A stretch of 29,982 bases of DNA from positions 1 through 29,982 of IMG/VR virus record IMGVR_UViG_3300042484_000469, one strand, 5' to 3'. The translations under genes were made by a program, and so were the position numbers. The DNA comes from a virus. The notes beneath the pieces are model-generated. The model made no database searches. It saw only the letters and a program-made list of their open reading frames with translations, and was not told where the DNA came from. Positions 1 through 7,952 of this stretch are shown piece after piece (the stretch's first letter is position 1; the number at the start of each line of letters is the position of its first letter).

Positions 1-268
1 TACCGACCACCCGGGTTGTCACCGGCGCCTGCCGGCCTCGCAGCATATTGTAGATCGCTAGGCCGTCCCAGACGTTACCGCCAGGGCTGTTGATCTCGAC
101 CACCAGGGGGCCGGGGCCTACAGACTGGAGAGCATCGGAGAATGCCTTAGCAGAAATGCCTGAACCACCGAACCAGTCCTCGCCGATCTGGTCGAATATC
201 TGGAGCACCGCCGGTTCATGGACCGAGGCTCGGGGGCTGTAGGAAAGCCAGTTGGTTACTTTAGTCAT
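1..268 (-). CDS. Prohead protease-capsid fusion, N-terminal fragment (window edge, copy A)
   Basis: This is the first 89 codons of the same gene that is complete at 27089-29209, cut by the left window edge. The ATG at 266-268 overlaps the portal stop codon (TGA at 265-267) as ATGA, as in the right-hand copy. The visible part includes the SPGG loop typical of ClpP-like proteases. Base differences from the right-hand copy are silent where I checked them. It is an effect of the circular map, not a broken gene. Confidence 0.9.
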   Translation of the reverse strand, partial: MTKVTNWLSYSPRASVHEPAVLQIFDQIGEDWFGGSGISAKAFSDALQSVGPGPLVVEINSPGGNVWDGLAIYNMLRGRQAPVTTRVVG

Positions 269-1041
269 TCGGTTTTCTTGGCTCTGGTTTTCCGCTTCTT
301 AGGCTCGAGCACTGCAACCACCTCTTCGATGGGCTCGGCCGGGATCGGCTCGGGCATTTCTTCGGAAGGAGGCTGCTCGAGAGCGGCCGCGGCCGGCTCC
401 GGTGCTATCGGCTGCTTTTGAGCGGTCGAGATCTGTGAGACATCGAGGCCGTACTTGACTGCCAGGTCTTGGATGTACCGGGCTTGTTGGGCCTTGGCCT
501 CCAGGGCGGATCGCCAGTCGATGCCTCGGGCGCCGTAGATCTCATCGTAGGTCGTAATGCCAGCACCAAGCTCGTTTAGCTGTGCGGCTGAGTTACGACC
601 GACGTCGACGTTAGGGGCCCGGGGTGCCTGGATGGCCACCTCGTACCAGTCGTCAGGGCTGTCTCTGAGAGTCGGATCGGTGCGGATGGCGTATTCCATC
701 ACATACTCCCAGATACGTCGGGCGGCCGAGGCCATCACCTGGTGCCGGCTGCGGAACCACACCGAAGACATATCGAGTGAGCCCCGGTAGACGGTGCCCT
801 GCATCGACTCTGGGAATACCAGGACGTAAGGAATACCGACGCCGGCGCACACCTTCTCGGTGAGGCTGCGCCAGTACTCGCGCATATTTACATTTGGGCG
901 GTCAGCGCTGAACTGCTCGAACTCGTCGCCAGTCTTCATAACCTTGACCGAGGCGCCGAAAATGTTTTCGTAGTAGTTCTGAGCGGTCCCCTGGGAACCA
1001 GCAACACCGGATCGGAGGCTGGTTGCCTGGACCTCGCCGGA
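1..1041. repeat. Left copy of a 1041-bp terminal redundancy
   Basis: Bases 1-1041 align without gaps to 28942-29982. By eye I count about 40 substitutions (roughly 3.8%), mostly at third codon positions. Only one amino-acid change is visible (Leu to Ile near the portal C-terminus). An overlap that is a physical direct terminal repeat should be identical, so two co-assembled strains of a circularly mapping genome explain it better. Confidence 0.93.
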
Positions 1042-1806
1042 GCTCGTCTTAATGACCTGGGCCACGCTGGAGGCGAGCTTGCAGGATTCCATCTCGAGCT
1101 TCTGGAGATCGTCCAGGTCGTGCAGGTCGTTGATGACGCAGGCAACAAAAGGCAGGCCGCGGAGCTGGCCGGCACGTTGGGCCTCGTAGATGTGGACCAC
1201 CGAGTCGGATGAGATCGACCGGATGTCGGTAAGTTGTCCCTGCTGCTGCTCCTGGCCGCAATAGAAGGAGATGGCCCGACCCGTCTTGGGGTCGAACCGC
1301 ACACCGTCGAACACATCGGGAAGGCCCTCCTGGCCAGCGGGAGTGGAGACCTGCTGCGGCTCGATTAGCTGCAGGCGGGGCCGGCCGGTCTCGCCCTTGG
1401 TCAGGAGGATAAAGGATTCCCCGTCATAAAACCAGCCACGGGCTGCCAGCGACATCAGGGTGCCGAAAGATTGCCGGGATCCGATGTCAGGGTAGCGGCT
1501 CCAGGTGTCCCACCATTTCTTAGCTCGGAGATTCCAGTCGGGATTCGAGGAAGCCGGCTGCACCGAGAAGTTGCTGCCGACGGTGTAATTCTCGAACAGG
1601 TCGCCCAGGCGATTCATCACCGCGTTGTTCTGCTCGAAGAATCGGGACTTTCGCACGATCTGCTGCCGGGTAGAGGCAGTCACATCGAACCGCACCGAGG
1701 TGTAGCTGGTGTCCAGGAAGGACCGGCGGATCGAGTTGGACGCGCCCTCGTAGCGGTCGACAGGTGCCGACCGGAACTTGCTCAGGATGGTGTCGAGGAA
1801 TCCCAT
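265..1806 (-). CDS. Portal protein (lambda gpB family)
   Basis: This 513-aa protein is likely the dodecameric portal through which DNA enters the capsid and to which the tail connects. The length and composition fit the lambda-type portal family. The N-terminal part has the FENYTVGSN segment and a WDTWSRYPD stretch, followed by a central DIRSISSDSVVHIYEAQRAGQLRG segment typical of this family. The C-terminus is an Ala/Pro/Glu-rich tail ending in a basic patch (KKRKTRAKK). Its place between a gpW-like gene and the protease-capsid gene is the lambda order (A-W-B-C-E). The start overlaps the upstream stop by one base (TAATG-type junction at 1806), and its stop overlaps the protease-capsid start as ATGA. 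A second, partial copy from a divergent strain lies at 29206-29982. Confidence 0.93.
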   Translation of the reverse strand: MGFLDTILSKFRSAPVDRYEGASNSIRRSFLDTSYTSVRFDVTASTRQQIVRKSRFFEQNNAVMNRLGDLFENYTVGSNFSVQPASSNPDWNLRAKKWWDTWSRYPDIGSRQSFGTLMSLAARGWFYDGESFILLTKGETGRPRLQLIEPQQVSTPAGQEGLPDVFDGVRFDPKTGRAISFYCGQEQQQGQLTDIRSISSDSVVHIYEAQRAGQLRGLPFVACVINDLHDLDDLQKLEMESCKLASSVAQVIKTSSGEVQATSLRSGVAGSQGTAQNYYENIFGASVKVMKTGDEFEQFSADRPNVNMREYWRSLTEKVCAGVGIPYVLVFPESMQGTVYRGSLDMSSVWFRSRHQVMASAARRIWEYVMEYAIRTDPTLRDSPDDWYEVAIQAPRAPNVDVGRNSAAQLNELGAGITTYDEIYGARGIDWRSALEAKAQQARYIQDLAVKYGLDVSQISTAQKQPIAPEPAAAALEQPPSEEMPEPIPAEPIEEVVAVLEPKKRKTRAKKTE

Positions 1807-2228
1807 CAGCTCATGCCTCGATAGCTCGCCTCACGGCGGAAGTTGGAGAAGTCGCCGCCGAAACTGGTGGCTGCAACCAGAACCACGGCCACCATCTTGG
1901 TGTAGATCTGGGCGTCGGTGGGCGTAAGGTTGCCGTCCTGCTCGAGGTAATAGACAGCCAGGTCATAATCGTCGACCAGGCTTTCCCACATCTCGACCAT
2001 CTCAGAAGGTGTGGGTGCACCTTTGCCGGGCTCAGCGAACTCGACCGACACATCGGAGGATGATGTCGACCGGACAACCTGGCCGGATTCGATCACTGTG
2101 GCCGCGGCGATGGACTTAGCAGCCAAAGCAGCCAGGAGCGTCACACCGCCCAGTGTCGCATAGACACTGCGGAGATAGGCCCTCTTAATTGCTACCGTAA
2201 AAGTGAACACCTCGGGCCGGATCTTCAC
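1806..2228 (-). CDS. gpW-like head-tail connector candidate
   Basis: This 140-aa protein sits between the large terminase and the portal, where lambda W lies. Residues about 45-95 carry a pattern seen in gpW-like and related connector proteins: a SGQVV turn, a Ser-rich strand ending in VSVEFA, then an acidic helix with EMWESLVDDYD. Residues about 22-45 form a hydrophobic Ala/Leu-rich stretch that could be mistaken for a membrane segment. Lambda gpW is about 68 aa, so this protein is twice as long. The function is inferred from position and weak motif similarity. It could instead be an unrelated structural protein. Confidence 0.6.
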   Translation of the reverse strand: MKIRPEVFTFTVAIKRAYLRSVYATLGGVTLLAALAAKSIAAATVIESGQVVRSTSSSDVSVEFAEPGKGAPTPSEMVEMWESLVDDYDLAVYYLEQDGNLTPTDAQIYTKMVAVVLVAATSFGGDFSNFRREASYRGMS

Positions 2229-2252
2229 CGATCCAAGGGTGACTTCAATAGG

Positions 2253-4109
2253 TTAGCTGGCTATTGACTCGCTTGACGTCACCAGATCATTCCAGAGCAT
2301 CACCATGGCGAGCTGCATGATTTCACAGTCGTGCAGATGGTCGGGCCACTTTTGGTTCCTCTTAACCCAGACGTGCTTGATGCGGCCGGCTCGATTGGCC
2401 TGGGGGCGTAGGACGTGAGAGTCCAGGTGGCGCCAGTAAAGGTCAGGCTCGGCGATATAGGCTCCTTCGGCCTGGACGCTAGGCGGATCCTGGTGCACGC
2501 CCCATTCTCGGTCGATGTCGCCCTTCCTTAGCCTGGAGAGCATATCTCGGAGGTGCTCGGTGTCGAACACCAGGAGGGGCTGCACCACGTCGGTCCTCAT
2601 CGAGGATGATGTCGACAACCCGAAAGGGTGCACCGCCCCGGTGGCTGCCGTGAACCGCGCGCCGGTCTCCCGGCCTTTGAGTGGCATCCAGCCGATCACC
2701 ATCGGCTTGCGGAGGCCGCCTTCCGGTGGGTATCGAAGGCCACAAGGGAAGTTGATCGGGTTGGATGTCACCGAGGAATAGGAGGCACAGGCATCGTAAA
2801 CCGTCTGGGTGTTAAAGCCTGAGTCGATGCCGACATCCATGTCATGGACCTCGAGGGCCACCTGGACCCGGCGAAGGGCTGCGAAGTCGTCGGCATGGCC
2901 GGCAGCAATCAGGGTAGAGTTGCCGTCTTTCCATTCCCTACACACCCACCACAAGAACGGCGCCACGGCCTGGACGTCGGCGGTCAGATAGCGGCGGCCG
3001 CCATCGACGGTCACGGTGGCCGCGGTCTCGGTGCGCTCCTGCTGAACATCCTGCTGCTCCCAAGGCTCGGCCAGGTTGCCGTTGATGAAGCCCTGGAGGC
3101 CGGCCATAGATGCCTTGGCTTCCAAGAATGAGACCGCCAGATAGCCCCAGGTGCACTTACGGTCGGGGCTGTAGAGGCTGCTTAGGTGGTAGGAACGCAC
3201 ACCAGGCATGGCGTTGGGATTCTCAGGGCGCCATTGGCCATGTCGGAGAGCTGCCACCTTGTGAGAGTCGGTGATTTTGCCCTGGCACAACTGGCAGACG
3301 TAATGGGCCGAGGATCGGATCTTGCCTAGGTCGTGTTTGCCGTCCTCGGCCTTGGCGTCGTCCCAGGTAACCTGGCGCCATTCGAGCTTGATGTACTCCC
3401 GGCAGTGGGGGCACGGCAGGTAGTAGCGGCGCTGGTCACCGCGGAGGAAGCGCTGCCAGATCCGGCCTTCGACCACCGTCGGTGTGCTGGTCATAAAGGC
3501 CTTGGAGCTGCTAAAGCTCTTAAGTCTCTGCTCGGCCAGGTCCAGGGCGTCGGCCTCCCGGGCAGTAGCCTCGGCGAACTTGTCCACCTCATCGGCGATG
3601 AGCACCCGAACCGGGCGGCTGGCTAGGTTGGCCGGGCTGTTGGATCCTACGAAAGTCAGGGTCGACCTGGTGAAGTTCTGCTCGAGGTTGGTGATCTTGT
3701 CAGCCTCGGCCGGGTAACATTCGAGCATGGCCGGGCTGTCCTCGAGCATGGGCAGCCAGCGGCTCTTCGAGAATGACCTGGCGAGGCTCTCGGTGGGCAT
3801 CAGCCACAAGGCCGGGCTCGGCTCGTTGGCGATTAGCCAGGCCAGGCCGGCCATCAGGGTGGTCGTTTTGCTGGTTTGGCTTCCCCAGCAAAGGGTCACC
3901 TCATAGACCGTGGGGTCTTTCCAGGCCTCCATGGGCTCGCGGGTATACGGTCGAACCGAGGTCGAGAAGGGCCCAGGGTGCTCGGTCTGCCGTTGGGTGA
4001 GCCGGAGCGATGCCTCGGCCCAGTCGACCACGGTCTGCATCGGTGTCGGCCGGTAGAGGTTGCGGCGGTAGTCCAGGAGGGAGCGCTGGAGGTCGGTCAG
4101 GTTTTCCAT
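2253..4109 (-). CDS. Terminase large subunit (GpA family)
   Basis: This is the ATPase-nuclease motor that packages DNA into proheads. From the ATG at 4109 it is 618 aa. Residues about 75-83 (CWGSQTSKTTT) form the Walker A-like loop in the GpA arrangement, and VLIADEVDKF near 169 is Walker B. A CPHC...CQLC pair forms the zinc-binding insert typical of GpA proteins. The C-terminal half has the Asp-containing strands VGIDSGFNT and DHLHDCEIM expected of the RNase H-like nuclease. A GTG at 4154 would add 15 residues, but the family usually begins close to the MENL start. That start overlaps the small subunit gene by 13 bases. No good Shine-Dalgarno is seen at either start. Confidence 0.95.
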   Translation of the reverse strand: MENLTDLQRSLLDYRRNLYRPTPMQTVVDWAEASLRLTQRQTEHPGPFSTSVRPYTREPMEAWKDPTVYEVTLCWGSQTSKTTTLMAGLAWLIANEPSPALWLMPTESLARSFSKSRWLPMLEDSPAMLECYPAEADKITNLEQNFTRSTLTFVGSNSPANLASRPVRVLIADEVDKFAEATAREADALDLAEQRLKSFSSSKAFMTSTPTVVEGRIWQRFLRGDQRRYYLPCPHCREYIKLEWRQVTWDDAKAEDGKHDLGKIRSSAHYVCQLCQGKITDSHKVAALRHGQWRPENPNAMPGVRSYHLSSLYSPDRKCTWGYLAVSFLEAKASMAGLQGFINGNLAEPWEQQDVQQERTETAATVTVDGGRRYLTADVQAVAPFLWWVCREWKDGNSTLIAAGHADDFAALRRVQVALEVHDMDVGIDSGFNTQTVYDACASYSSVTSNPINFPCGLRYPPEGGLRKPMVIGWMPLKGRETGARFTAATGAVHPFGLSTSSSMRTDVVQPLLVFDTEHLRDMLSRLRKGDIDREWGVHQDPPSVQAEGAYIAEPDLYWRHLDSHVLRPQANRAGRIKHVWVKRNQKWPDHLHDCEIMQLAMVMLWNDLVTSSESIAS

Positions 4110-4726
4110 GGGTCGGTGTTGTGTAATGTCTTGAGCGCCACCTCCTGGACCCACCGGGTCAGCTCGCGCTCGGCGTGCTCGGGGTCATGCGGTGCAATAC
4201 GGCCGGAGAGTTGTTTCGGCATGGCCTTGATCAGCGAGGCCACGGCGCCGTCATGCTCCTGCATCACCCGGCGCACCCAGTCGCCAGAGACCAGGCGGCG
4301 CTCCTTCTCGGCCTGGGTGATCACCTCGTCCCTGGCGCTTGTGAGGTTCTTGGCTGCCGCGGCATGGATGGCCACCAGCCGGCCGGCGTCGGCTCGACCA
4401 CCGCGGAGGGCATCGACCGCCAGGTCATAGGCTGCACGCTCGATTTGCCGCTGCCTTTCGTAAGCGCCTTCAGGCGAGTCGGTGGCTGCTGTTGCGGTGT
4501 TGAGAGGGGTCTCTGCTTCAATAGGCCTGTAGGGGCCTTCCTGTTCGATTGCGGTGGGGTCCGGTGTGATCTTCTGTTTAGGAATAGACTTGGCTCGTGA
4601 CCTAACGTGTTGAGATCGCCAGAGGTCGGCCGACTCGGGCGAGTCCATGGGCATCCCCTGAGATATAAGCTGTGCGACCCGCGGCTGGCTTATACCGATG
4701 CGGTCGCCGTATTCCTTTTGTGTCAT
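4097..4726 (-). CDS. Terminase small subunit (Nu1-like)
   Basis: This 209-aa protein lies directly upstream of the large terminase and probably recognises phage DNA for packaging. Residues 1-40 form a winged helix-turn-helix of the Nu1 type (TQKEYGDRIGISQPRVAQLI). A Lys/Pro/Gln linker follows, then a long helical C-terminal half (about 85-209) of Arg/Glu/Ala-rich helices likely to mediate oligomerisation and contact with the large subunit. The start overlaps the upstream small gene as ATGA (4723-4726). The gene order and the N-terminal HTH together make the assignment strong. The recognised DNA site is not known. Confidence 0.85.
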   Translation of the reverse strand: MTQKEYGDRIGISQPRVAQLISQGMPMDSPESADLWRSQHVRSRAKSIPKQKITPDPTAIEQEGPYRPIEAETPLNTATAATDSPEGAYERQRQIERAAYDLAVDALRGGRADAGRLVAIHAAAAKNLTSARDEVITQAEKERRLVSGDWVRRVMQEHDGAVASLIKAMPKQLSGRIAPHDPEHAERELTRWVQEVALKTLHNTDPWKT

Positions 4727-4947
4727 GGTTGTAAGGCGTCCTTGATCTCCTGTGGCATCATCGAGTCGGGCAGGTTGCCTGCAAATTGGAGGGCTCGGAA
4801 CACACCGTCGCGCCGGCTGTCGTAGTTGCTGGGCACCAGGGAACCGACGATCTGCTCTGGAGTGGTGCCGCTTTTCATCAGCCGGATAAACCAGGCGGTG
4901 TTGGCCAGGCCGAACTGGTCGACGAGGAATTGTATTTGGTTAGGCAT
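4723..4947 (-). CDS. Small conserved hypothetical, head of packaging operon
   Basis: This 74-aa protein (begins MPNQIQFLVDQFG) heads the packaging operon. It is mostly helical and has no Cys pairs, signal peptide or membrane segment. Its stop overlaps the small terminase start by 4 bases, so the two are translationally coupled. I do not recognise the family. A role in DNA recognition or terminase regulation is only suggested by position. Confidence 0.7.
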   Translation of the reverse strand: MPNQIQFLVDQFGLANTAWFIRLMKSGTTPEQIVGSLVPSNYDSRRDGVFRALQFAGNLPDSMMPQEIKDALQP

Positions 4948-5030
4948 AAATTATTTGATGACAGCATTACTCGCAGAAATTGATAGGGGTCTCGCGTTCA
5001 CCTGTTATTGGAGATATGGCAAAAGATTCC
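4948..5030 (-). promoter_or_regulatory. AT-rich leader between replication and packaging modules
   Basis: These 83 bases separate the HTH gene from the packaging operon and are clearly richer in A/T than the flanking genes. Nearly all other neighbours overlap or abut, so a gap here is a plausible site for a promoter driving the packaging genes. I could not find a convincing sigma70 -35/-10 pair, so the call rests on position and composition only. Confidence 0.3.
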
Positions 5031-5402
5031 TTACATATTTGCAGTTTTAACAGAGGTGTCTATTGTACTATGCTCTATCCTTTGCTGCCTTAAATACATC
5101 TCATGACCTTTCGCTATGATGTAAGCCACCGAACCACGGGCAACACCGCACGCCTTGGCCACATCGTCGAGGCTTAGGTCACGCTCCCGTAGGTCGTAGG
5201 CCTTGCGACAGATATCTGCATCCTGGGCGGTCGCAGTGATCTCGTAGTCGTCCTCCTCATCAATCACCACCATGGGCGTGCCTAAGGCACTGAGCTTGAC
5301 GCTGCGAGGGTAGGACATCCAGCCACGCTTGATTGCCAGGGCAACGAGGTTGGGGGCTTCGTGCAGGAGTTTAACTCGGTCGAGGTCGTAGGGTATTTTC
5401 AT
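5031..5402 (-). CDS. Small helix-turn-helix protein
   Basis: This 123-aa protein starts at the ATG at 5402, two bases after the DnaB stop. A longer in-frame reading to 5474 would run into dnaB and is rejected. Residues about 85-110 (LSLDDVAKACGVARGSVAYI) form a clear helix-turn-helix of the kind found in transcription regulators and in small terminase-like proteins. The middle is acidic (DEEDDYE). It is the last gene of the replication block and lies just before the gap that precedes the packaging genes, so a role in switching to packaging or late genes is possible but not shown. Confidence 0.7.
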   Translation of the reverse strand: MKIPYDLDRVKLLHEAPNLVALAIKRGWMSYPRSVKLSALGTPMVVIDEEDDYEITATAQDADICRKAYDLRERDLSLDDVAKACGVARGSVAYIIAKGHEMYLRQQRIEHSTIDTSVKTANM

Positions 5403-5404
5403 TG

Positions 5405-6700
5405 TTAGAAGCTGGGCGATGGGTCGGTGAACCGGCAGAACTGGCCTTCGTACCACAGAGGCACGAGGCCGCACTCGCCGTCGCGTTGTTTGGCGACAGC
5501 GATGATGGCCTCGCCGTTGGGTTGGTTGCGCTCCCGGTTGAGTAGCAGCACCAGGTCGGCGTCCCTTTCAATCTGCCCAGAGTCGGCCAAGTCGGTGAGG
5601 CGAGGCACCCGGCCTTTGTCCTTTTCGTTCTCCCGGTTGAGCTGGGCCAGGGCGACCACCGCGGTCTTGGTGTCGGAAGCAATGGCCTTGAGTCGACCGG
5701 AGACCTCGGCGATCTCATAGGTCTTCTTTTCGGCCGCCTTGCTGCCGTGAATCTTCTGGAGGTAGTCGACCATGACGAGCTTGACGCCCCATTTACGGAC
5801 AGCCCGACGGATCACAGCGGTGATGGTGGCGATGCCGGACACACCTGAACCGGACACGAAGTAGATCGGGCTGCCGGCCACCTTAGCGGAGGCACTGGCC
5901 ATGGCCTTCATTCCGCCTTCATCCAGGTCGCCGGTCTTGATGTCCTGCATCGGAATGGATCCTACGGTAGAGACCATTCTCCGAACGATAGACTCGTCGG
6001 ACATTTCCAGCGATATAAACAGGGTCGGCACCCGGTGGTCGATGGCTGCTGCCCGGGCTATTGCGATGGCGATGGCGGTCTTTCCGATGCTTGGCCTGGC
6101 CGCAATGATGGCCAGCTCGCCGAACTGGAATCCGTCGGTCATTGCGTCCAGGCGCCGGAAGCCGGAGGTGATGCCGGACAGGTGGCCCTTCCTGGCAAAT
6201 CGCTCCTGGGTAGAGTCGATGAACCGACTGACTACCGACTTGCAGGGTTGCACCTCTTCCTTGGATGCCTCAACGGTGAGCCCTGCTTCGGCATTGGCGA
6301 CGATTTGATCCACAGACAGGGTGGAGACAGCGGAATCGCGAATAAGACGGTCACCGGCGAAACGTAACTGCCGGCGGTGATGGGCCTCGAGGACAGCCTT
6401 GGAGAACTCGGGATGGTTGGACGGGCTGGGGCACATCTCGTCGCACTTGTTCAGAGCCTCGAAAGGCACCGGAGTTTGGCCCATGGAGCGCTTCCACTCC
6501 TTGACCACGGTGGTCATGTTGACCGGATCGCTCTTGGCAACGAGGCCTTTGATGATTTCGAACACATGGTACAGATCGCTGTCCTGGAGGGCCTCGGTGG
6601 GGATCTTGGCGAATACCTCGTGGCAAACATCGGATCCACCGGATAGGCAGGCGCCCAGGAGGCCGAACTCGTCGTCCTCGGCAAAGTAGGGGTCGCTCAT
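5405..6700 (-). CDS. dnaB: Replicative DNA helicase, DnaB family
   Basis: This 431-aa protein unwinds DNA ahead of the phage replication fork. The N-terminal domain (about 1-110) is the DnaB collar with the LLGACLSGG start. The RecA-like motor has Walker A ARPSIGKT at about 201-208, the LEMS motif at 231-234, Walker B LVMVDYLQ at about 308-315, the QLNRENE segment, and the sensor/arginine-finger region ending in GQIERDADLVLLL near 376-387. These are textbook DnaB motifs and the length is close to bacterial DnaB. It overlaps the upstream initiator gene by 4 bases (ATGA), the lambda O-P-like pairing of initiator and helicase or loader. Confidence 0.96.
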   Translation of the reverse strand: MSDPYFAEDDEFGLLGACLSGGSDVCHEVFAKIPTEALQDSDLYHVFEIIKGLVAKSDPVNMTTVVKEWKRSMGQTPVPFEALNKCDEMCPSPSNHPEFSKAVLEAHHRRQLRFAGDRLIRDSAVSTLSVDQIVANAEAGLTVEASKEEVQPCKSVVSRFIDSTQERFARKGHLSGITSGFRRLDAMTDGFQFGELAIIAARPSIGKTAIAIAIARAAAIDHRVPTLFISLEMSDESIVRRMVSTVGSIPMQDIKTGDLDEGGMKAMASASAKVAGSPIYFVSGSGVSGIATITAVIRRAVRKWGVKLVMVDYLQKIHGSKAAEKKTYEIAEVSGRLKAIASDTKTAVVALAQLNRENEKDKGRVPRLTDLADSGQIERDADLVLLLNRERNQPNGEAIIAVAKQRDGECGLVPLWYEGQFCRFTDPSPSF

Positions 6701-7467
6701 TGGTAGTCCTCGATGTTGGTGCTGTACGCGCCGGTGCCATTGTTCCCAGAGGGGGAGGTGCTTCGAGACTTGTCGATCTCTCCGTTCCAGTTGTTCAACA
6801 GGGTCATCAGCTCACGTCGAAGGTATTTGTCGTCCGACTGGTACCGTGCCTCTAGGGCAACCAAGTCTTCCTCTGGAGTGTTAAAGTCGAAGATCTCTTT
6901 CAAGGCCTTGATCTCTTTCGCACTCCACTGGGTGCTGGGTCGACGGCGGATCATTGCACCGACTCGTAGGCGAAAGGCTTCAAGGTCAGGACTCAAGGCT
7001 TTCTGCGAAACTCCTTCCTTTCCATTCCCTTCCCTTCCCTTCCCTTCCCCTTGACCCGCGTGGTCGTCGCGTGGGGCACGCGTGGGGCACGCGTCAATTT
7101 CCTCGGTGTTTATTGGCGTTTCCTGAATGTTTCCCTCTGGATCCGGTAGAACTGATTCCGATTCCCGGTTGTTGATCACCTGGTGCTTTAGGAAGCTGGG
7201 GATAAACCCAAAGCACGCGTCACCCACGCGATACTTGAGAACGAAAGCACGCGTGGCCAACGCGTCGAGCACGCGTGAAAAGTCGACGCCATCGTAGGGC
7301 AGCACCTGCACACCGATGCGCCTGGGCTCCCACTTAAAACGGCCTTCCCGGTCAGCAATGCACCAGAGGCCAGCAAAGGCCACGCGGAGCGGTAGCTTGG
7401 TTTCCAGCTCGGCCTCGAACAGTCCCTCATGATGGAAGAACTCCGGCTTGATCGTGCGGATTCTCAT
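6697..7467 (-). CDS. Phage replication initiator / helicase loader (lambda O-like)
   Basis: This 256-aa protein opens with MRIRTIKPEFFHHEGLF, a motif I know from many phage replication proteins with an N-terminal winged helix. Residues about 1-110 form that DNA-binding part. Residues 113-150 are a disordered Gly/Lys/Glu linker (GEGKGREGNGKEG), and about 165-256 form a DnaT/DnaD-like helical part ending in NIEDYQ. It sits directly upstream of dnaB. Its coding sequence contains a GGGAA array and at least five GCACGCGT repeats that look like an origin, as in lambda O. Both ends overlap the neighbouring genes by ATGA. The exact split between initiator and loader roles is inferred. Confidence 0.85.
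   Translation of the reverse strand: MRIRTIKPEFFHHEGLFEAELETKLPLRVAFAGLWCIADREGRFKWEPRRIGVQVLPYDGVDFSRVLDALATRAFVLKYRVGDACFGFIPSFLKHQVINNRESESVLPDPEGNIQETPINTEEIDACPTRAPRDDHAGQGEGKGREGNGKEGVSQKALSPDLEAFRLRVGAMIRRRPSTQWSAKEIKALKEIFDFNTPEEDLVALEARYQSDDKYLRRELMTLLNNWNGEIDKSRSTSPSGNNGTGAYSTNIEDYQ
7027..7050 (-). other. G-quadruplex motif (GGGAA array) in initiator gene
   Basis: On the minus (sense) strand there are five runs of three or four G, each separated by exactly AA. This matches the canonical G3N2 x4 quadruplex rule. The reading frame passes through it as a Gly/Glu/Lys linker. It lies 26 bases from the first strong iteron at 7076. It could form in the displaced strand or in the mRNA. Confidence 0.75.
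7076..7276. repeat. Iteron cluster, candidate replication origin
   Basis: The octamer GCACGCGT occurs on the plus strand at 7076, 7087, 7213, 7247 and 7269. Further ACGCGT cores are at 7260 and degenerate forms at 7058, 7068 and 7226. Two copies extend to AAAGCACGCGT (7210 and 7244). Spacings between start points are 11, 126, 34 and 22 bases, close to whole helical turns. The copies fall in all three codon phases of the overlapping gene (for example tCA-CGC-GTG, ACG-CGT-GCT, gAC-GCG-TGC), so the DNA and not the protein is conserved. The less GC-rich stretch 7095-7205 between the groups could be the unwinding element. The arrangement parallels lambda ori inside gene O. Confidence 0.75.
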
Positions 7468-7952
7468 AGGTCGTTTTCCTTTTGAAAGTCCAAGGCGTCA
7501 ATTTGGCATCTTAGCAACAAGAACCAGCCATTTGTCATGATGCCGCTGTCAGCGGCTTCCTTGATCAAATTGACTGCTTCCATTGTGTCCAGATTTGCGT
7601 TCTCGGACGCCTTTGCGATGGAATACAAACACCCTTCGTCGCACTCTTCTTCTTCTTGTTGCATTTTGATCTGCCTTTGAATCTCAATCATTGCTGAGTG
7701 TTCCCAGGAATCAAAGTACGTCATTCTTGAGTACGATTCATCATGCCCCTCGGTGTGACACTGCCGGCAGAGTGTGTACATTGATGAGATGGGGTATTCC
7801 CAAGGTTGCCTTCCTGAGATGTAGTAAAAGTGGTGAACCGTCAGCGTGTTGGTCTTCGATGAGCACTTTACGCACTGAAAGCCGTCTCTGGACATGATTT
7901 TCAGGCGCATCTTCTGCCACTGCGGATCTTGGAGTTTTTCGGAATAGGTCAT
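7464..7952 (-). CDS. HNH endonuclease
   Basis: This 162-aa protein carries a zinc-bound HNH nuclease fold in residues about 10-70: CVKC at 27-30, the catalytic HH pair at 40-41, and LCRQCH at 61-66. The usual Asn before the second Cys pair is replaced by Ser/Met, so activity needs testing. Residues 100-162 are helical and acidic, without a family I recognise. The gene is richer in A/T than its neighbours and has a 181-base gap upstream, which fits later acquisition. It overlaps the initiator gene by ATGA. It could be a free-standing homing nuclease or a nuclease serving packaging or host DNA degradation. Confidence 0.85.
   Translation of the reverse strand: MTYSEKLQDPQWQKMRLKIMSRDGFQCVKCSSKTNTLTVHHFYYISGRQPWEYPISSMYTLCRQCHTEGHDESYSRMTYFDSWEHSAMIEIQRQIKMQQEEEECDEGCLYSIAKASENANLDTMEAVNLIKEAADSGIMTNGWFLLLRCQIDALDFQKENDL

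Noticed and set aside
1-1041. Genuine direct terminal repeat of the virion DNA
   Set aside because: The two ends differ at about 4% of positions, mostly silently. A physical terminal repeat would be homogenised.
4109-4154. GTG 4154 as the large terminase start
   Set aside because: The added residues are Gly/Gln-rich and overlap the small subunit further. The MENL start is closer to the usual family start.
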